From the NCBI RefSeq assembly GCF_045066735.1, contig NZ_JBISHH010000025.1, positions 62,001 through 126,000 of the forward strand: a stretch of DNA of 64,000 nucleotides, written 5' to 3'. A program made the translations under genes and the position numbers. This stretch comes from Algibacter sp045066735 (GTDB lineage Bacteria > Bacteroidota > Bacteroidia > Flavobacteriales > Flavobacteriaceae). Of this stretch, positions 8,882 through 18,765 are shown one piece after another. Positions within the stretch are counted from its first letter, which is position 1; every line of letters starts with the position of its first letter. A model generated the notes under the pieces. That model was not told the origin of the DNA. It worked only from the letters and a program-made list of their open reading frames with translations, and did no database searches.

Positions 8882-8999
8882 TTCACTTATATTGAATAAT
8901 CAACTCATCAAATTAGTTAAAAAAATAAAGTATGAGTTCATTCTTTAGAAAACTTGCGGGATTAATAATTCTTTAACCCCTAAATAAATATTAAAAAAT

Positions 9000-10346
9000 A
9001 TGAAAAAAGTAATATTGTTATTAATGTTCTTAATAATAGCGTCTTGTTCAAAAGACGACAAGCCTACTTTGTTTTCTCTTAAAACAGTTGTTTTACCAGA
9101 GTTGGCGGGTGTAATATCACCTGCTTCAGGTAACTACGAAGAAGGGGACGTTGTAGAAGTTCAGGCAAATGCAAAAAGTGGTTTTGCGTTTACTGGTTGG
9201 TCCGGTAGTGCCAGTGGTGTTATTAACCCATTGAATGTAACCATGAATTCAAACAAAAATATAACGGCAAATTTTGAACTAGTAAAAATTAAGTATACAG
9301 TAACGACAGCAATACTTCCAATAGGTTCAGGTAATATTTCGCCCGCTTCTGGTGAATATGAGGAAGGAACAGATTTAATACTTGAGGCACAACCAAGTAG
9401 TGGTTTTACATTTATAGGTTGGTCTGGTGATGCTAATAGTAGTGAAAATCCTTTAACGGTATCCGTAAATTCAAATAAAAATATAACAGCTAATTTTGTT
9501 GACTCGAGTACTATAAAAGATTGGGATACTTATCTAGTTCCTGCAGATGCGGGAGAAAATAAAATGTGGGAGTTACAATCTGTTTCTGATGATTTTAATT
9601 ATGTAGCACCTGCAGAAAATAAGGGTACCGATTTTTTTGCTAAATGGACAGACGGGTATCATAATGCATGGACTGGACCAGGATTAACAGTTTGGGACAA
9701 AGCTCATTCTTATGTTGAAGATGGAGAGTTGAAGTTAATAGCTTCAAGGCTTAGTCCTAATAAGGTAAGTGCTGGTGCGGTGAGTTCTAAAGTGAGGATT
9801 AAATATCCTGTTTTTATAGAAACGCGAGCAAAAATAATGAATTCCGTTTTAGCAAATGGAGCATGGTTGTTAAGTCCAGATGATACACAAGAAATAGACT
9901 TTATGGAAGCTTACGGTTCTAGTTATTCTGAAAAAGCGGATAAAGATCAAAGTTGGTATGCCCAACGTATGCATATTAGTCATCATGTTTTTATTCGTAA
10001 TCCTTTTCAAGATTATCAACCAACCGATGCAGGAAGCTGGTTTACAGACGGAACAACTTTATGGCGCAACGATTACCATCGCTATGGTGTACATTGGATA
10101 GATCCTTGGAATTTAAAATATTATATCGACGGAAAGTTGGTTAGAACCGTTTCAGGTAAGGATATTATTGATCCGAACGATTTTACTAACGGAACAGGTT
10201 TAAGTAAAGAGATGGATATTCTTTTTACTGTTGAAGATCAAGATTGGCGTTCCAATCAAGATATTACTCCAACAGATAGTGAACTTAGTAGTTTAGAAGA
10301 TAATACCTTGTCCATTGATTGGGTTAGGGTTTATAAACCTGTATGA
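9000..10346 (+). CDS. Surface GH16 lipoprotein, beta-agarase-like, with two InlB-type repeats
   Basis: A 448-residue lipoprotein: lipobox ending at Cys16, two tandem divergent InlB B-repeats (about 27-92 and 98-166, each with a GFxFxGWSG core and an N-S-N-K-N-ITANF end), then a GH16 domain (about 174-448). The GH16 signature is QEIDFMEAYG: nucleophile Glu298, Asp300, acid/base Glu303. MHISHHVFIRNPF and the DPW-containing segment are what I associate with beta-agarases of GH16 (AgaA/AgaB type), which cut beta-1,4 linkages in agarose or related galactans. It is preceded by a GH16 relic and followed by a terminator. Being a lipoprotein, it probably acts at the cell surface as an endo-enzyme. Beta-porphyranase is an alternative. 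Confidence 0.8.
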   Translation: MKKVILLLMFLIIASCSKDDKPTLFSLKTVVLPELAGVISPASGNYEEGDVVEVQANAKSGFAFTGWSGSASGVINPLNVTMNSNKNITANFELVKIKYTVTTAILPIGSGNISPASGEYEEGTDLILEAQPSSGFTFIGWSGDANSSENPLTVSVNSNKNITANFVDSSTIKDWDTYLVPADAGENKMWELQSVSDDFNYVAPAENKGTDFFAKWTDGYHNAWTGPGLTVWDKAHSYVEDGELKLIASRLSPNKVSAGAVSSKVRIKYPVFIETRAKIMNSVLANGAWLLSPDDTQEIDFMEAYGSSYSEKADKDQSWYAQRMHISHHVFIRNPFQDYQPTDAGSWFTDGTTLWRNDYHRYGVHWIDPWNLKYYIDGKLVRTVSGKDIIDPNDFTNGTGLSKEMDILFTVEDQDWRSNQDITPTDSELSSLEDNTLSIDWVRVYKPV

Positions 10347-10427
10347 TATATTACGTTATACTTAAAAAGACCTTGTTTATTTCAAGCTTAATGGAAAACT
10401 AAACAGGATAAAAGTACTTTAAATAGA

Positions 10428-10459
10428 AACCCTTGCATTTTTGAGAGGGTTATTTTTTT
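10428..10459 (+). terminator. Rho-independent terminator after GH16
   Basis: AACCCT (10428-10433) pairs with AGGGTT (10446-10451) across a 12-base loop and is followed by a run of T. Confidence 0.6.
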
Positions 10460-10633
10460 CAATTATTTTAAATGTCTTATTCTTAGGTGTTTAGGTTGTT
10501 TCTTTCTTTTAATAAAATATATCATTGCTTTAAATAAGCAGACTATAAATTAACATACGGGTGGGGTTTAATTAGTTTTTTTTGTTGTATGTAATTGTTT
10601 TACAGGTGATTGTGGAGGGTTGTGTAGTCGGTT

Positions 10634-10650
10634 GTCAAGTTTTTGTCAAG
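10634..10650. promoter_or_regulatory. GTCAAG direct repeat, site 3 (SusC promoter)
   Basis: GTCAAG-TTTTT-GTCAAG, identical to site 1. It ends 111 bases before the chosen SusC start. A further TCAAGTCAAGTCAA stretch follows at 10683-10696. Confidence 0.55.
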
Positions 10651-10761
10651 TAGGTAAATGTTAAATTATTGTTACGTAAAGTTCAAGTCAAGTCAAAATT
10701 TCTATGTCACTTTATCAAATTTACAATATTTGGGTATCAATTTTATAAACTAAATAAACTT

Positions 10762-13700
10762 ATGAGTGTAAAACTAACAATTATGAAATATGGGTTAGCG
10801 TTTATGCTGTTTTTGAGTTATGGACTCATGCACAGCCAAAACCTAACCATTAAAGGAATGGTTTCCGCCGACGGACAACCTTTACCTGGTGTAAATGTTT
10901 TAGTAAAAGGAACAGCACAAGGGACTGTTACAGATTTTGACGGATTATATGAAATTAAAGCTGGTGCCAAGCAGGTATTGGAATTTAGTTTTATTGGGTT
11001 TAAAGCAAAAGACATTGCTATTAATGGCAAAACAAGAATTGATGTTGTTTTAGAAGAGAACTTATCAGAACTTGATGAGGTTGTTGTTGTTGGGTACGGA
11101 ACTCAAAAAAAGAAAGAAGTTACAGGTGCAGTTGTTAATGTAAGTTCTAAGGACATTGTTAGTATAGCAACCTCCGATTTGGGATCTGCTATTCAAGGAA
11201 AAGTAGCTGGGGTTAATATTCAAGCTTCTAGTGGACGGCCAGGAGAATCTGCCAACGTACAAATTAGAGGATTGGGTTCAATTAGCTCAGGCGCATTAGG
11301 TCCACTTTATGTGGTCGATGGTATTCCTTATGAAGGAAACCCAAACATTGCTCCAGAGCAAATTGAAAATATTGACATCCTTAAGGATGGTGCTGCTGCC
11401 TCTGTATACGGTACTAGAGCATCCAATGGTGTTATTTTGATTACAACCAAGAAGGGTAAAGTGGGTAAAATGAAAATTGACATTAATACCTATGCTGGTG
11501 TACAAAATATTACATCAGGAACGCCCTTAATGAATACGGTAGAACAACTGTATAACTTAGAGGTAACTACAGAGTTGTTAGGGACAGAGCCCTTAACGTT
11601 TTTTTTCAACGCAGATCCTTTAGATTATGATACGGATTTTGTGAGCGATGTTCAAAATAACAATGCCACTATCCAAAACTTAAATTTAAACATTGCTGGA
11701 GGAGTTGAAAATTTAACTTTAAATTTTGCGACAAACTATTTTAAACAAGATGGGGTTTTAATAAATTCAGGATTTGATAGAATATCAAATAGGTTAACTG
11801 GGCAGTTTACAAAAGGGAAATTTAAAGCTTTTGCTACTGTCGGGTATACGGTAGAGAATCGTACGCAAGAACCGTGGTCTCTTTACGAGTACGGTGTTGG
11901 TCAACAACCATGGTCGCGACCATTAGGAGATATTCCTTCCGTTGGAGAGAATAGTGTTGAATTAGATGTGGGTAACGAAATTTTTTATAGCTATTTATCT
12001 CGACAATTGGATAACATCGATGAAAGAGAAACAAAATCGAATAACATAGCTCTTAATTTAGAATACGAAGTGGCTAAAGGTTTAAAATATAAAGTAAATC
12101 TTGGTCGAAATGAATTTAACTATTATAGAAAGTTTTTTAGACCACAGTATTTAGCCTTTACTCGCACGGGGGACTACAGCGCTACGGCATCTACACCAAA
12201 CGCTTTGTTAAATGAAGATTATATATTTTCTACAAGAGAGTCGATGGAGAATATTGTGAATTATTCAACTAATTTTGGAAAGCATAACGTGTCTTTGCTA
12301 GGTGTGCTTTCTTATGAACGATTTGAAAGAAGAAATTTAGGAGTTGGAGTTATTTACAGCGATGATGCTAGTAATGATTTACAAACATTAGGAAGCGGAT
12401 CAGAAGGTATTAAACCAACGAGTTATAATGAAACCACAACACTTAGTGGTAAACTAGCTAGAATACAATATAACTTCGACGAAAAATATTTGTTATCTGC
12501 AAGTTATAGACGTGATGGTTCTTCTAAATTTTCCGAAGCTAACAGGTACGGGAATTTCTTTGGTTTTTCTGCTGGGTGGAATATTCACGAAGAAAACTGG
12601 TTCAATATTGATGCTATAAATAACTTTAAGCTAAGAGGAAGTTGGGCAGAAGTAGGAAACCAAGGTATTGCACCTTATTTATTTTCACCCACAATCGAGT
12701 CTGGAATAAACTACCCTTTTGGTCCAAATGAAGAAATTAGTTTTGGAGCCATACAAAGACGTTATGTAGATCCTAATATAAAGTGGGAAACTACTGTGTC
12801 TAAAAACATAGGTATAGATTTAGCGATGTTTAAAAATAAATTAACACTTACAGCAGATCTTTATCAAAATGATAAAAAAGATATGTTACTTCAAGAACGT
12901 CTTACGGCATCATCGGGTACTTATCAAACAGGAGCTTCTGGAGTTTACGATGTAAAAGTGGTTAATGCAGGTAACATGGTTAATAAAGGGATGGAAATTG
13001 CGATTACTTACAAAGATAAAATAGGCAGTGATTTAAATTATAGTGTTTCTGGTACGTTTACTAAAAACATAAACGAAATCACCGATTTAAACGGTATCGA
13101 TAGAGGTTATGCTAATGGTAGACCAATAACATCAATGGGGGAAAATGTGGAGTATACCACATTTCTAGCCAAAGGTTACGAAGCTGGAGCATTTTTTCTT
13201 CTTGAGAATGAAGGCGTTATCAAAACACAAGAACAGTTAGATGAATATAATCAATTAGATTTAAGTAGTTTAAGTACACCTCAATTAGGAGATATCATGT
13301 ACAGAGATGCCAATGAAGACGGTAAGGTTGATGATAGTGATAGAGTATATTCAGGTTCTGGACAAGCTGATTTTGAAGCAGGTTTAGTGTTAAACTTAGA
13401 TTACAAAGGGTTTGATTTTAGTGTTCAAAGTTTTTATTCCTCTGGTGCTGAAATTTATAATGGTGCTAAGCTTTATGCTTATAAAAATGGACGCCATAGA
13501 GATTTATTATATATGTGGTCTCCACAAAATCCAACTGCAGATGTACCTACATTTAGACAAAATGGGTTTCATAGTAATGTAAAAGCAGGATCAGATTATT
13601 TCTTAGAAGATGGAACTTATTTAAGAATTAGATCTTTAACTCTAGGATACACGATACCAGGTATTGAAATTACAGGTATTGAAAAAGCAAGAGTGTATAT

Positions 13701-13845
13701 AACATCAACCAACCCATTTACATTTACCAACTATAGTGGTTACGATCCAGAAGTAGGTGGCGACGGTATTTTTACACGTGGTGTAGATCGTGGTAACTAC
13801 CCGGTTACTCGTCAGTTCATGTTAGGTTTTCAATTAAGTTTTTAA
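10762..13845 (+). CDS. SusC-like TonB-dependent outer-membrane transporter (first pair)
   Basis: About 1027 residues from the ATG at 10762; the ATG at 10783 (MKYGLAFMLF) is an equally good signal-peptide start. After the signal peptide (ending at HSQ) come a carboxypeptidase-regulatory-like domain (TIKGMVSADGQPLPGVNV), a TonB-box region (DEVVVVGYGTQKKKEVTGAV), the plug domain with NPNIAPEQIENIDILKDG and GTRASNGVILITTKKGK, and a 22-strand barrel ending in FQLSF. It imports oligosaccharides with energy from TonB, with the SusD partner encoded 21 bases downstream. The GTCAAG repeat upstream suggests control by the TPR/LuxR protein. Probably specific for fragments from the neighbouring GH16 enzymes; that is inferred from position. 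Confidence 0.9.
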   Translation: MSVKLTIMKYGLAFMLFLSYGLMHSQNLTIKGMVSADGQPLPGVNVLVKGTAQGTVTDFDGLYEIKAGAKQVLEFSFIGFKAKDIAINGKTRIDVVLEENLSELDEVVVVGYGTQKKKEVTGAVVNVSSKDIVSIATSDLGSAIQGKVAGVNIQASSGRPGESANVQIRGLGSISSGALGPLYVVDGIPYEGNPNIAPEQIENIDILKDGAAASVYGTRASNGVILITTKKGKVGKMKIDINTYAGVQNITSGTPLMNTVEQLYNLEVTTELLGTEPLTFFFNADPLDYDTDFVSDVQNNNATIQNLNLNIAGGVENLTLNFATNYFKQDGVLINSGFDRISNRLTGQFTKGKFKAFATVGYTVENRTQEPWSLYEYGVGQQPWSRPLGDIPSVGENSVELDVGNEIFYSYLSRQLDNIDERETKSNNIALNLEYEVAKGLKYKVNLGRNEFNYYRKFFRPQYLAFTRTGDYSATASTPNALLNEDYIFSTRESMENIVNYSTNFGKHNVSLLGVLSYERFERRNLGVGVIYSDDASNDLQTLGSGSEGIKPTSYNETTTLSGKLARIQYNFDEKYLLSASYRRDGSSKFSEANRYGNFFGFSAGWNIHEENWFNIDAINNFKLRGSWAEVGNQGIAPYLFSPTIESGINYPFGPNEEISFGAIQRRYVDPNIKWETTVSKNIGIDLAMFKNKLTLTADLYQNDKKDMLLQERLTASSGTYQTGASGVYDVKVVNAGNMVNKGMEIAITYKDKIGSDLNYSVSGTFTKNINEITDLNGIDRGYANGRPITSMGENVEYTTFLAKGYEAGAFFLLENEGVIKTQEQLDEYNQLDLSSLSTPQLGDIMYRDANEDGKVDDSDRVYSGSGQADFEAGLVLNLDYKGFDFSVQSFYSSGAEIYNGAKLYAYKNGRHRDLLYMWSPQNPTADVPTFRQNGFHSNVKAGSDYFLEDGTYLRIRSLTLGYTIPGIEITGIEKARVYITSTNPFTFTNYSGYDPEVGGDGIFTRGVDRGNYPVTRQFMLGFQLSF

Positions 13846-13866
13846 AAAATATATAAATTAATAACT

Positions 13867-15600
13867 ATGAAATTATTAAAAAACATATCTCTTACATTAA
13901 TTTTTCTTGTGTCGTTTGCATTCGTTGCTTGTGATGAAGATAGATTTTTGGAAGAAATTAATCCAAACGCGATTACGTCAGATACCTTTTGGGAGTCTGA
14001 AAGACAATTCAATAGCGCATTAACTACAGTTTATGGAGCGCTTCAGTTTCAAAGTATTAGTGGCGGTAATCTACAATATGAATTTGTATTGGGAGATATA
14101 GCAGGAACAGAATCTTGGTATAGACCACAAGCATTTAGAAACTTAACTTTTAATTCAGGTATTTATCATGTTACAGATAAATGGAATGAATTATATGTTG
14201 GTATTTTTAGAGCCAATCAGGTTATTCAGTATATTCAAGAAACAGATGATAGCGTTTTTACAGGCGATTCTAAAGTTCAAATAGAAGCACAAGCACGGTT
14301 TTTAAGAGCCTTCTTTTATTTTCAATTGGCACACACCTATGGAGGTGGTGTAATTCATGATAAAGTTGCCCAAACAAAAGAGGAACTTGCTAAGCCATTC
14401 TCTACTATTGAAGAGATTAATAATACCATAATTATTCCAGATTTAGAATTTGCTCAAGCAAATTTACCGCAAGTTTGGGAAGGTAATGATAACGGTCGTG
14501 CTACTTGGGGAGCAGCAACTACCTTGTTAGGTAAAGTGTATTTGTATAAAAAAGAATGGCCTACTGCAGCTACAATATTTAAAACTATTATTGATTCAGA
14601 CGTGTATTCATTAACTACAGATATTACTGATAATTTCTGGCATGAAAACGAGTTTAACGACGAGTCTATTTTTGAGGTAAATTATTCTTCAGTTTTATCA
14701 GCTGGTGCGCCAGGAGGAAATGTAGATGATACGCCAACTCAAACAGGAGCAGAGTCAACAACCATGTCTACCGCTGTGGGGCAGTTAAACTATGGTGCTT
14801 TTAACACGGTATTGCCAACTTATAATTTGCATGAAATGCTGGTTAATGATGAGGTGGATGTTAATAACCCAATTAACGATGGTAATGTTGAATCTAGAAG
14901 AATGAATGCCACAATAGCAGTTCAAAACATGGAAGGCCCGTATTATGGTTTTGAATCTTCGGAGGTCAATGGTTTTGGTTTCGGACAAAGCGCTTACGTT
15001 AAAAAGCATTCCAATTGGTATCATTTAGATGCAGAACCTGCACTATCAAGATCAGGCATTAATTTCAGACATATGAGATATGCAGATGTTTTATTAATGT
15101 ATGCAGAAGCCGTACTTATGGCAAACTCAGATTATGAAACAGCAATAGATTATATAGACATGGTTAGAAGTAGAGCTGGCGTTGTTACACTACAACAATA
15201 TATGGATGATAATGGCGGTATGTTTCCTCAATTGCATGTTAGTAAGCAAGTTCATGGCGAACAACCAATGGTAGCAGCAAATGCTCAAACTGTATTAACA
15301 CATTTACAACGTGTAGAACGTGTTGTGGAGTTATGTTTTGAAGGTCATAGATGGAAAGATTTAGTGCGTTGGGGTATTGTTCAAGAAGTATTTGATGAAC
15401 TTAGAGCTGATGAAGTATGGCGAGAAGAGAATAAAAACACGATACTAAATGTAGGTACGGGTGGTGTTCCTCCTTTAAATATAAATGAAAGAATTAGACC
15501 AGATTTTGTAAAATGTGCTGCTAATTACAACACGACGCAACACAACTATTTCCCAATACCAAATCAAGAAGTGCAAACGAATGATAATTTATTTAATTAA
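13867..15600 (+). CDS. SusD-like glycan-binding lipoprotein (first pair)
   Basis: A 577-residue lipoprotein with lipobox ending at Cys22 (SFAFVAC). It has SusD hallmarks: N-terminal FLEEINPNAITSDTFW, KVQIEAQARFLRAFFYFQL in the helical core, the RYADVLLMYAEAVL helix, and a C-terminal ELCFEGHRWKDLVRWG block followed by NYFPIPNQEV. It caps the SusC barrel and captures oligosaccharides. It lies 21 bases after SusC and 10 bases before the surface lipoprotein gene, so the three are one operon. Confidence 0.9.
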   Translation: MKLLKNISLTLIFLVSFAFVACDEDRFLEEINPNAITSDTFWESERQFNSALTTVYGALQFQSISGGNLQYEFVLGDIAGTESWYRPQAFRNLTFNSGIYHVTDKWNELYVGIFRANQVIQYIQETDDSVFTGDSKVQIEAQARFLRAFFYFQLAHTYGGGVIHDKVAQTKEELAKPFSTIEEINNTIIIPDLEFAQANLPQVWEGNDNGRATWGAATTLLGKVYLYKKEWPTAATIFKTIIDSDVYSLTTDITDNFWHENEFNDESIFEVNYSSVLSAGAPGGNVDDTPTQTGAESTTMSTAVGQLNYGAFNTVLPTYNLHEMLVNDEVDVNNPINDGNVESRRMNATIAVQNMEGPYYGFESSEVNGFGFGQSAYVKKHSNWYHLDAEPALSRSGINFRHMRYADVLLMYAEAVLMANSDYETAIDYIDMVRSRAGVVTLQQYMDDNGGMFPQLHVSKQVHGEQPMVAANAQTVLTHLQRVERVVELCFEGHRWKDLVRWGIVQEVFDELRADEVWREENKNTILNVGTGGVPPLNINERIRPDFVKCAANYNTTQHNYFPIPNQEVQTNDNLFN

Positions 15601-15610
15601 AAAACGAATT

Positions 15611-17194
15611 ATGAAAAATATAGGAATTTTTAAACTTATTCTCTTCATGGCACTTTTTATGGTGGCTTGTTCCGAAGATGAATCGGTTAATTTAGTCGAG
15701 CCAAGCCATAGAGCTATTGTAACCTCAGAGATGGATTTTGATAATACCATTAATATTGGAGGACATATTGATTTTGGTGATATTTCACGCGGTGTAGAAT
15801 CTAGAATATGGACCTTTCCTGAAAACGTTTCAAGTATATCTGGTACGGATATAAACACCTCTTCCAAAGATGTTGTTAAAGGAATTTTCTATGAACCTGG
15901 TACTCATAATGTCACCTTAAGTCAGGTGTTTAAAGGCAATGTGTATCCAAATGAAGATAGCACCATGCCTGATGTTGGTAAAGAGTTAGATACTACAATT
16001 GTAGTAACGGTTCTTGGTCCAGTACAAGCATTTGTTAAAGCACATTATATAAACGATGATGGTTCTACTGGCGCAGAATTAAATTTATCAGATAATGCGG
16101 AAAACGAAATTACAGCGAGTAAATATGTGAGATTGTCTTACACCGTTGAAGGAGCGCCTGTTAATTTTGTTTGGAATTTACCAGGAGCTAAACCAACACA
16201 AGTATTGAATGCTTCCCCAGAAGTAGATATAAGATATAGTAAATTGGGTTCTTGGGATTTGCAATTTATTGCATCAAGAAATAGACCAGGAGGATCAGAT
16301 ACTATAAATTTAAAAAAGTTCATAAAAGTTATACCTTCTACTGACCCTGTAACTCTAGATAGAGTTTTTGAAAAAGAATCTCAAACCAAAATTGGGTTAG
16401 AGTTTAGTAGAGAAATGGATCCAGCTACTGTTAATAAAAATGATTTTTCTGTAACAATTGAAACAGCAGGTGGTGCAGTAATTACACCAATTATAAAAAG
16501 TGTACTTGTTGACTCTGAAGAAGGAAATATTTTAGTTGTAGAGTTGGATAATGAAATTATGTATAATGATGATATAGTTAAAGTATCTTATATTCCAGGA
16601 AGTCTGGGAACACTTGATGCAGTGGCATCGGATGCATTTACAGATCAAATTTTAACAGATTTTATTAAGGTTAACCTTTTTGACGATCCAAATTCAAACG
16701 TTGATAATTCATTCGAAACTTCAGATGTTAGTAACTGGCCATACCTTTGGTGGGGAGCACCATGGGATGGGTATAAAATGAGTTTTTCTTTTGACCAAGC
16801 ACATTCTGGATCAAAAAGTATGTACTTAGAGTTTGAGCCTAATGGAGGAATGATTATCGGAAATACAGATGCGGATGGTAACAACGTAACCTTCCCAACG
16901 GAAAAAGGATTTAAATATGAAATGGGAGCATGGATCTATGTTCTAGATGTAGGGGCGCCGGTGGCATCAAATATTAGAATGTATTGGAGACCTTCTACAG
17001 ATTGGAGTGTCTCAGATAATCCTAATTTTAATGCTACAACCCCAATAGGTGAGTGGTTTTATACCTCCGTAACGGTTTCTTTTTCATCTAGTGGAAACGA
17101 GAGTTTTATGATAAGAGGAGAGAATATTAATTCTGAAGCGGTTAAGTTTTATATGGATGATTTATCACTATATAAACTAACAAGTAGACCTTAA
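15611..17194 (+). CDS. Surface glycan-binding lipoprotein in SusE position (first triplet)
   Basis: About 527 residues from the ATG at 15611, which gives a signal peptide with lipobox at Cys20 (FMVACSED). A longer in-frame start at 15515 lies inside the SusD gene and lacks signal features. Domains seen: an N-terminal PKD-like sandwich (about 30-140), a second beta domain (about 145-255), an Ig-like SwmB-type domain (about 258-355, EFSREMDPATV) and a C-terminal carbohydrate-binding jelly roll (from about 365, ending in YMDDLSLYKL). It shares this architecture with the product at 40118-41608, the matching gene of the second triplet. Probable role: holding polysaccharide on the surface for SusC/D and GH16. 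Confidence 0.75.
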   Translation: MKNIGIFKLILFMALFMVACSEDESVNLVEPSHRAIVTSEMDFDNTINIGGHIDFGDISRGVESRIWTFPENVSSISGTDINTSSKDVVKGIFYEPGTHNVTLSQVFKGNVYPNEDSTMPDVGKELDTTIVVTVLGPVQAFVKAHYINDDGSTGAELNLSDNAENEITASKYVRLSYTVEGAPVNFVWNLPGAKPTQVLNASPEVDIRYSKLGSWDLQFIASRNRPGGSDTINLKKFIKVIPSTDPVTLDRVFEKESQTKIGLEFSREMDPATVNKNDFSVTIETAGGAVITPIIKSVLVDSEEGNILVVELDNEIMYNDDIVKVSYIPGSLGTLDAVASDAFTDQILTDFIKVNLFDDPNSNVDNSFETSDVSNWPYLWWGAPWDGYKMSFSFDQAHSGSKSMYLEFEPNGGMIIGNTDADGNNVTFPTEKGFKYEMGAWIYVLDVGAPVASNIRMYWRPSTDWSVSDNPNFNATTPIGEWFYTSVTVSFSSSGNESFMIRGENINSEAVKFYMDDLSLYKLTSRP

Positions 17195-17221
17195 AAAAAA
17201 TAGTTTAGTTTAGTAATGATA

Positions 17222-17256
17222 AGGAGGTTGTGCAATGTATTGCACAGCCTCTTTAT
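17222..17256 (+). terminator. Terminator after the first SusC/D triplet
   Basis: GAGGTTGTGCAA and TTGCACAGCCTC form a 12-bp stem (one G-T pair) around the loop TGTA, followed by a short T-rich tail. Confidence 0.65.
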
Positions 17257-17337
17257 ACTTGCTGATTTTTTTTAAGCTTATCAAAAAAACACAAACATTT
17301 TATAGTTTTTAGAACTTAATTTATTAATTAAAAAGAA

Positions 17338-18636
17338 ATGAAATTAAAGAGAAATTTTATACATACTAATACGGGTGCAATACTAGTGTTTTGCTTAGCA
17401 TTATGTGTTGGAAGTTGTAGCGGAAGTACTGACAATAACACAAATGATGTAGAAACAGATTATAAACCAACAGCCAACGACGATACTTTAACAATTCTTG
17501 AGAACAGTGAAGCAGGAATTGCAAACCAAGTCAATGCTTCGTCTAACGATAGTATTGGCCAAGATGGAGGTGATAGTGATAATTATAGTTTACTGTCAAA
17601 TGCAACTAACGGTGTTGTTACAGAAGTTAGTGATGGTGTTTTTCAATATGTACCAAATATAGACTATAACGGTGAAGATAGCTTTACATACACGCTAACG
17701 GATAAAGACGGAGATAAAGATACTGCTACCGTAGCTATTAGTATAACGCCTGTTGATGATGGTCCTGCTATAGAAGATTTTAATAATATAGATCCAACGC
17801 AACCATCGTTTACATCTATAGAAAACACAACGCCCGATGGAAAAAAATGGGTGAAATTAGAGAGTATGTCCGATGAATTTGAAAGTTGGGATAGCAATAA
17901 ATGGTTCAAATCAACTTGGCATTACGGCGTTCCTGTTTTTATGACCTCGGCATCGAGCAACTCAGGAGTAACAGATGGTAATTTATGGATAAAAGCCACG
18001 TTAAATGAGACTAATCCTGAAGAACGATGGTTTCAAACAGCTAGAATTCATTCTAAAGCAGAAACAAGTTATCCAATGTACACAGAGGCCAGAATTAAAG
18101 CAGCTCATATTTCGGCTTATAATACATATTGGTTAAATAATGGTGATATAAACAACAGAGATGAAATTGATATCATCGAAAATAATTCTAAACCATCATG
18201 TGGTAGTTGTTCTGAAGCCACAGATTATCCCAACCAAATGAACTCACAATATTTCCATGCAGATTCTAATAAATCACCAGTAACTATTAGAAATAAAGAT
18301 AATTTCAATCGTTCTGGCTTATCGGATACCAACCCGCTTAAAAATGTAAAATGGAATGAAGATTACCATACGTTTGGTGTGTGGTGGAAAGATTCTACAC
18401 ATATTCAGTTTTACTTAAATGGAGAGCCAGCTGGTAATGTGGTGGTTGGAGAAGATAGATCTGGTACAACATATACAGGCAGAGAGTTTACGAGAGATTT
18501 ACAAATAATTTTCGATTTATGGACCAATGAAGCAACATGGTTGGGAGGTCTTCCTCCTAAAGTGGATTTAACAAACGATGCTATAAACACTATGAGAATT
18601 GATTGGGTTCGAACTTGGAAATTAGAAAATGAGTAG
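17338..18636 (+). CDS. GH16 lipoprotein with cadherin-like domain, porphyranase-like
   Basis: A 432-residue lipoprotein (lipobox at Cys27, CVGSC). Residues 43-138 form an Ig/cadherin-like domain (ANDDTLTILENS, then YNGEDSFTYTLTDKDGD). The GH16 domain (about 165-432) carries NNRDEIDIIE with nucleophile Glu276, Asp278 and acid/base Glu281. The YNTYWLNNG strand and the C-terminal MRIDWVRTWKLENE resemble beta-porphyranases more than agarases. The last 14 residues nearly match those of the next gene (KYDWVRTWKLENE), so the two are probably paralogues. An endo-acting galactanase at the cell surface is likely; subfamily cannot be fixed by eye. It has no copy of the 21-bp direct-repeat operator that precedes the next gene. 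Confidence 0.75.
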   Translation: MKLKRNFIHTNTGAILVFCLALCVGSCSGSTDNNTNDVETDYKPTANDDTLTILENSEAGIANQVNASSNDSIGQDGGDSDNYSLLSNATNGVVTEVSDGVFQYVPNIDYNGEDSFTYTLTDKDGDKDTATVAISITPVDDGPAIEDFNNIDPTQPSFTSIENTTPDGKKWVKLESMSDEFESWDSNKWFKSTWHYGVPVFMTSASSNSGVTDGNLWIKATLNETNPEERWFQTARIHSKAETSYPMYTEARIKAAHISAYNTYWLNNGDINNRDEIDIIENNSKPSCGSCSEATDYPNQMNSQYFHADSNKSPVTIRNKDNFNRSGLSDTNPLKNVKWNEDYHTFGVWWKDSTHIQFYLNGEPAGNVVVGEDRSGTTYTGREFTRDLQIIFDLWTNEATWLGGLPPKVDLTNDAINTMRIDWVRTWKLENE

Positions 18637-18693
18637 TGGCTTTATTAAATATATCTTCTGTTTTTAGCTTTATACATTTTGTTTCAATAAAAT

Positions 18694-18754
18694 CATTTGT
18701 GGTAGTTTATTATACATATGAAAAACAGTCTAGTTAAGATGTATGCTAGGTTTG
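18694..18754 (+). promoter_or_regulatory. AraC-type direct-repeat promoter of the HYR-GH16 gene
   Basis: Half-sites CATTTGT (18694-18700) and CATATGA (18715-18721) start 21 bases apart. After 25 bases comes a full -7 box, TAGGTTTG (18747-18754). Translation starts at 18766. Confidence 0.6.
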
Positions 18755-18765
18755 TATAAAAATAA

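Larger units (their letters stand above)
10347..10761. other. 415-base region with terminator, operator and SusC leader
   Basis: Holds the GH16 terminator (10428-10459), the third GTCAAG repeat (10634-10650) and the leader of the first SusC gene. A near-consensus -7 box AATATTTG sits at 10725-10732. An in-frame TTG at 10669 would add a basic, non-signal extension to SusC and was not used as start. Confidence 0.5.

Noticed and set aside
10669..10761. Longer SusC reading from a TTG codon
   Set aside because: The added residues are basic and not signal-like, and the ATG at 10762 or 10783 gives a normal signal peptide.
15515..15610. Longer start for the first surface lipoprotein
   Set aside because: It lies inside the SusD gene and hides the lipoprotein signal that begins at 15611.
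17303..17310. TAGTTTTT as -7 box of the cadherin-GH16 gene in the regulon
   Set aside because: No half-sites at the required 25- and 46-base distances.
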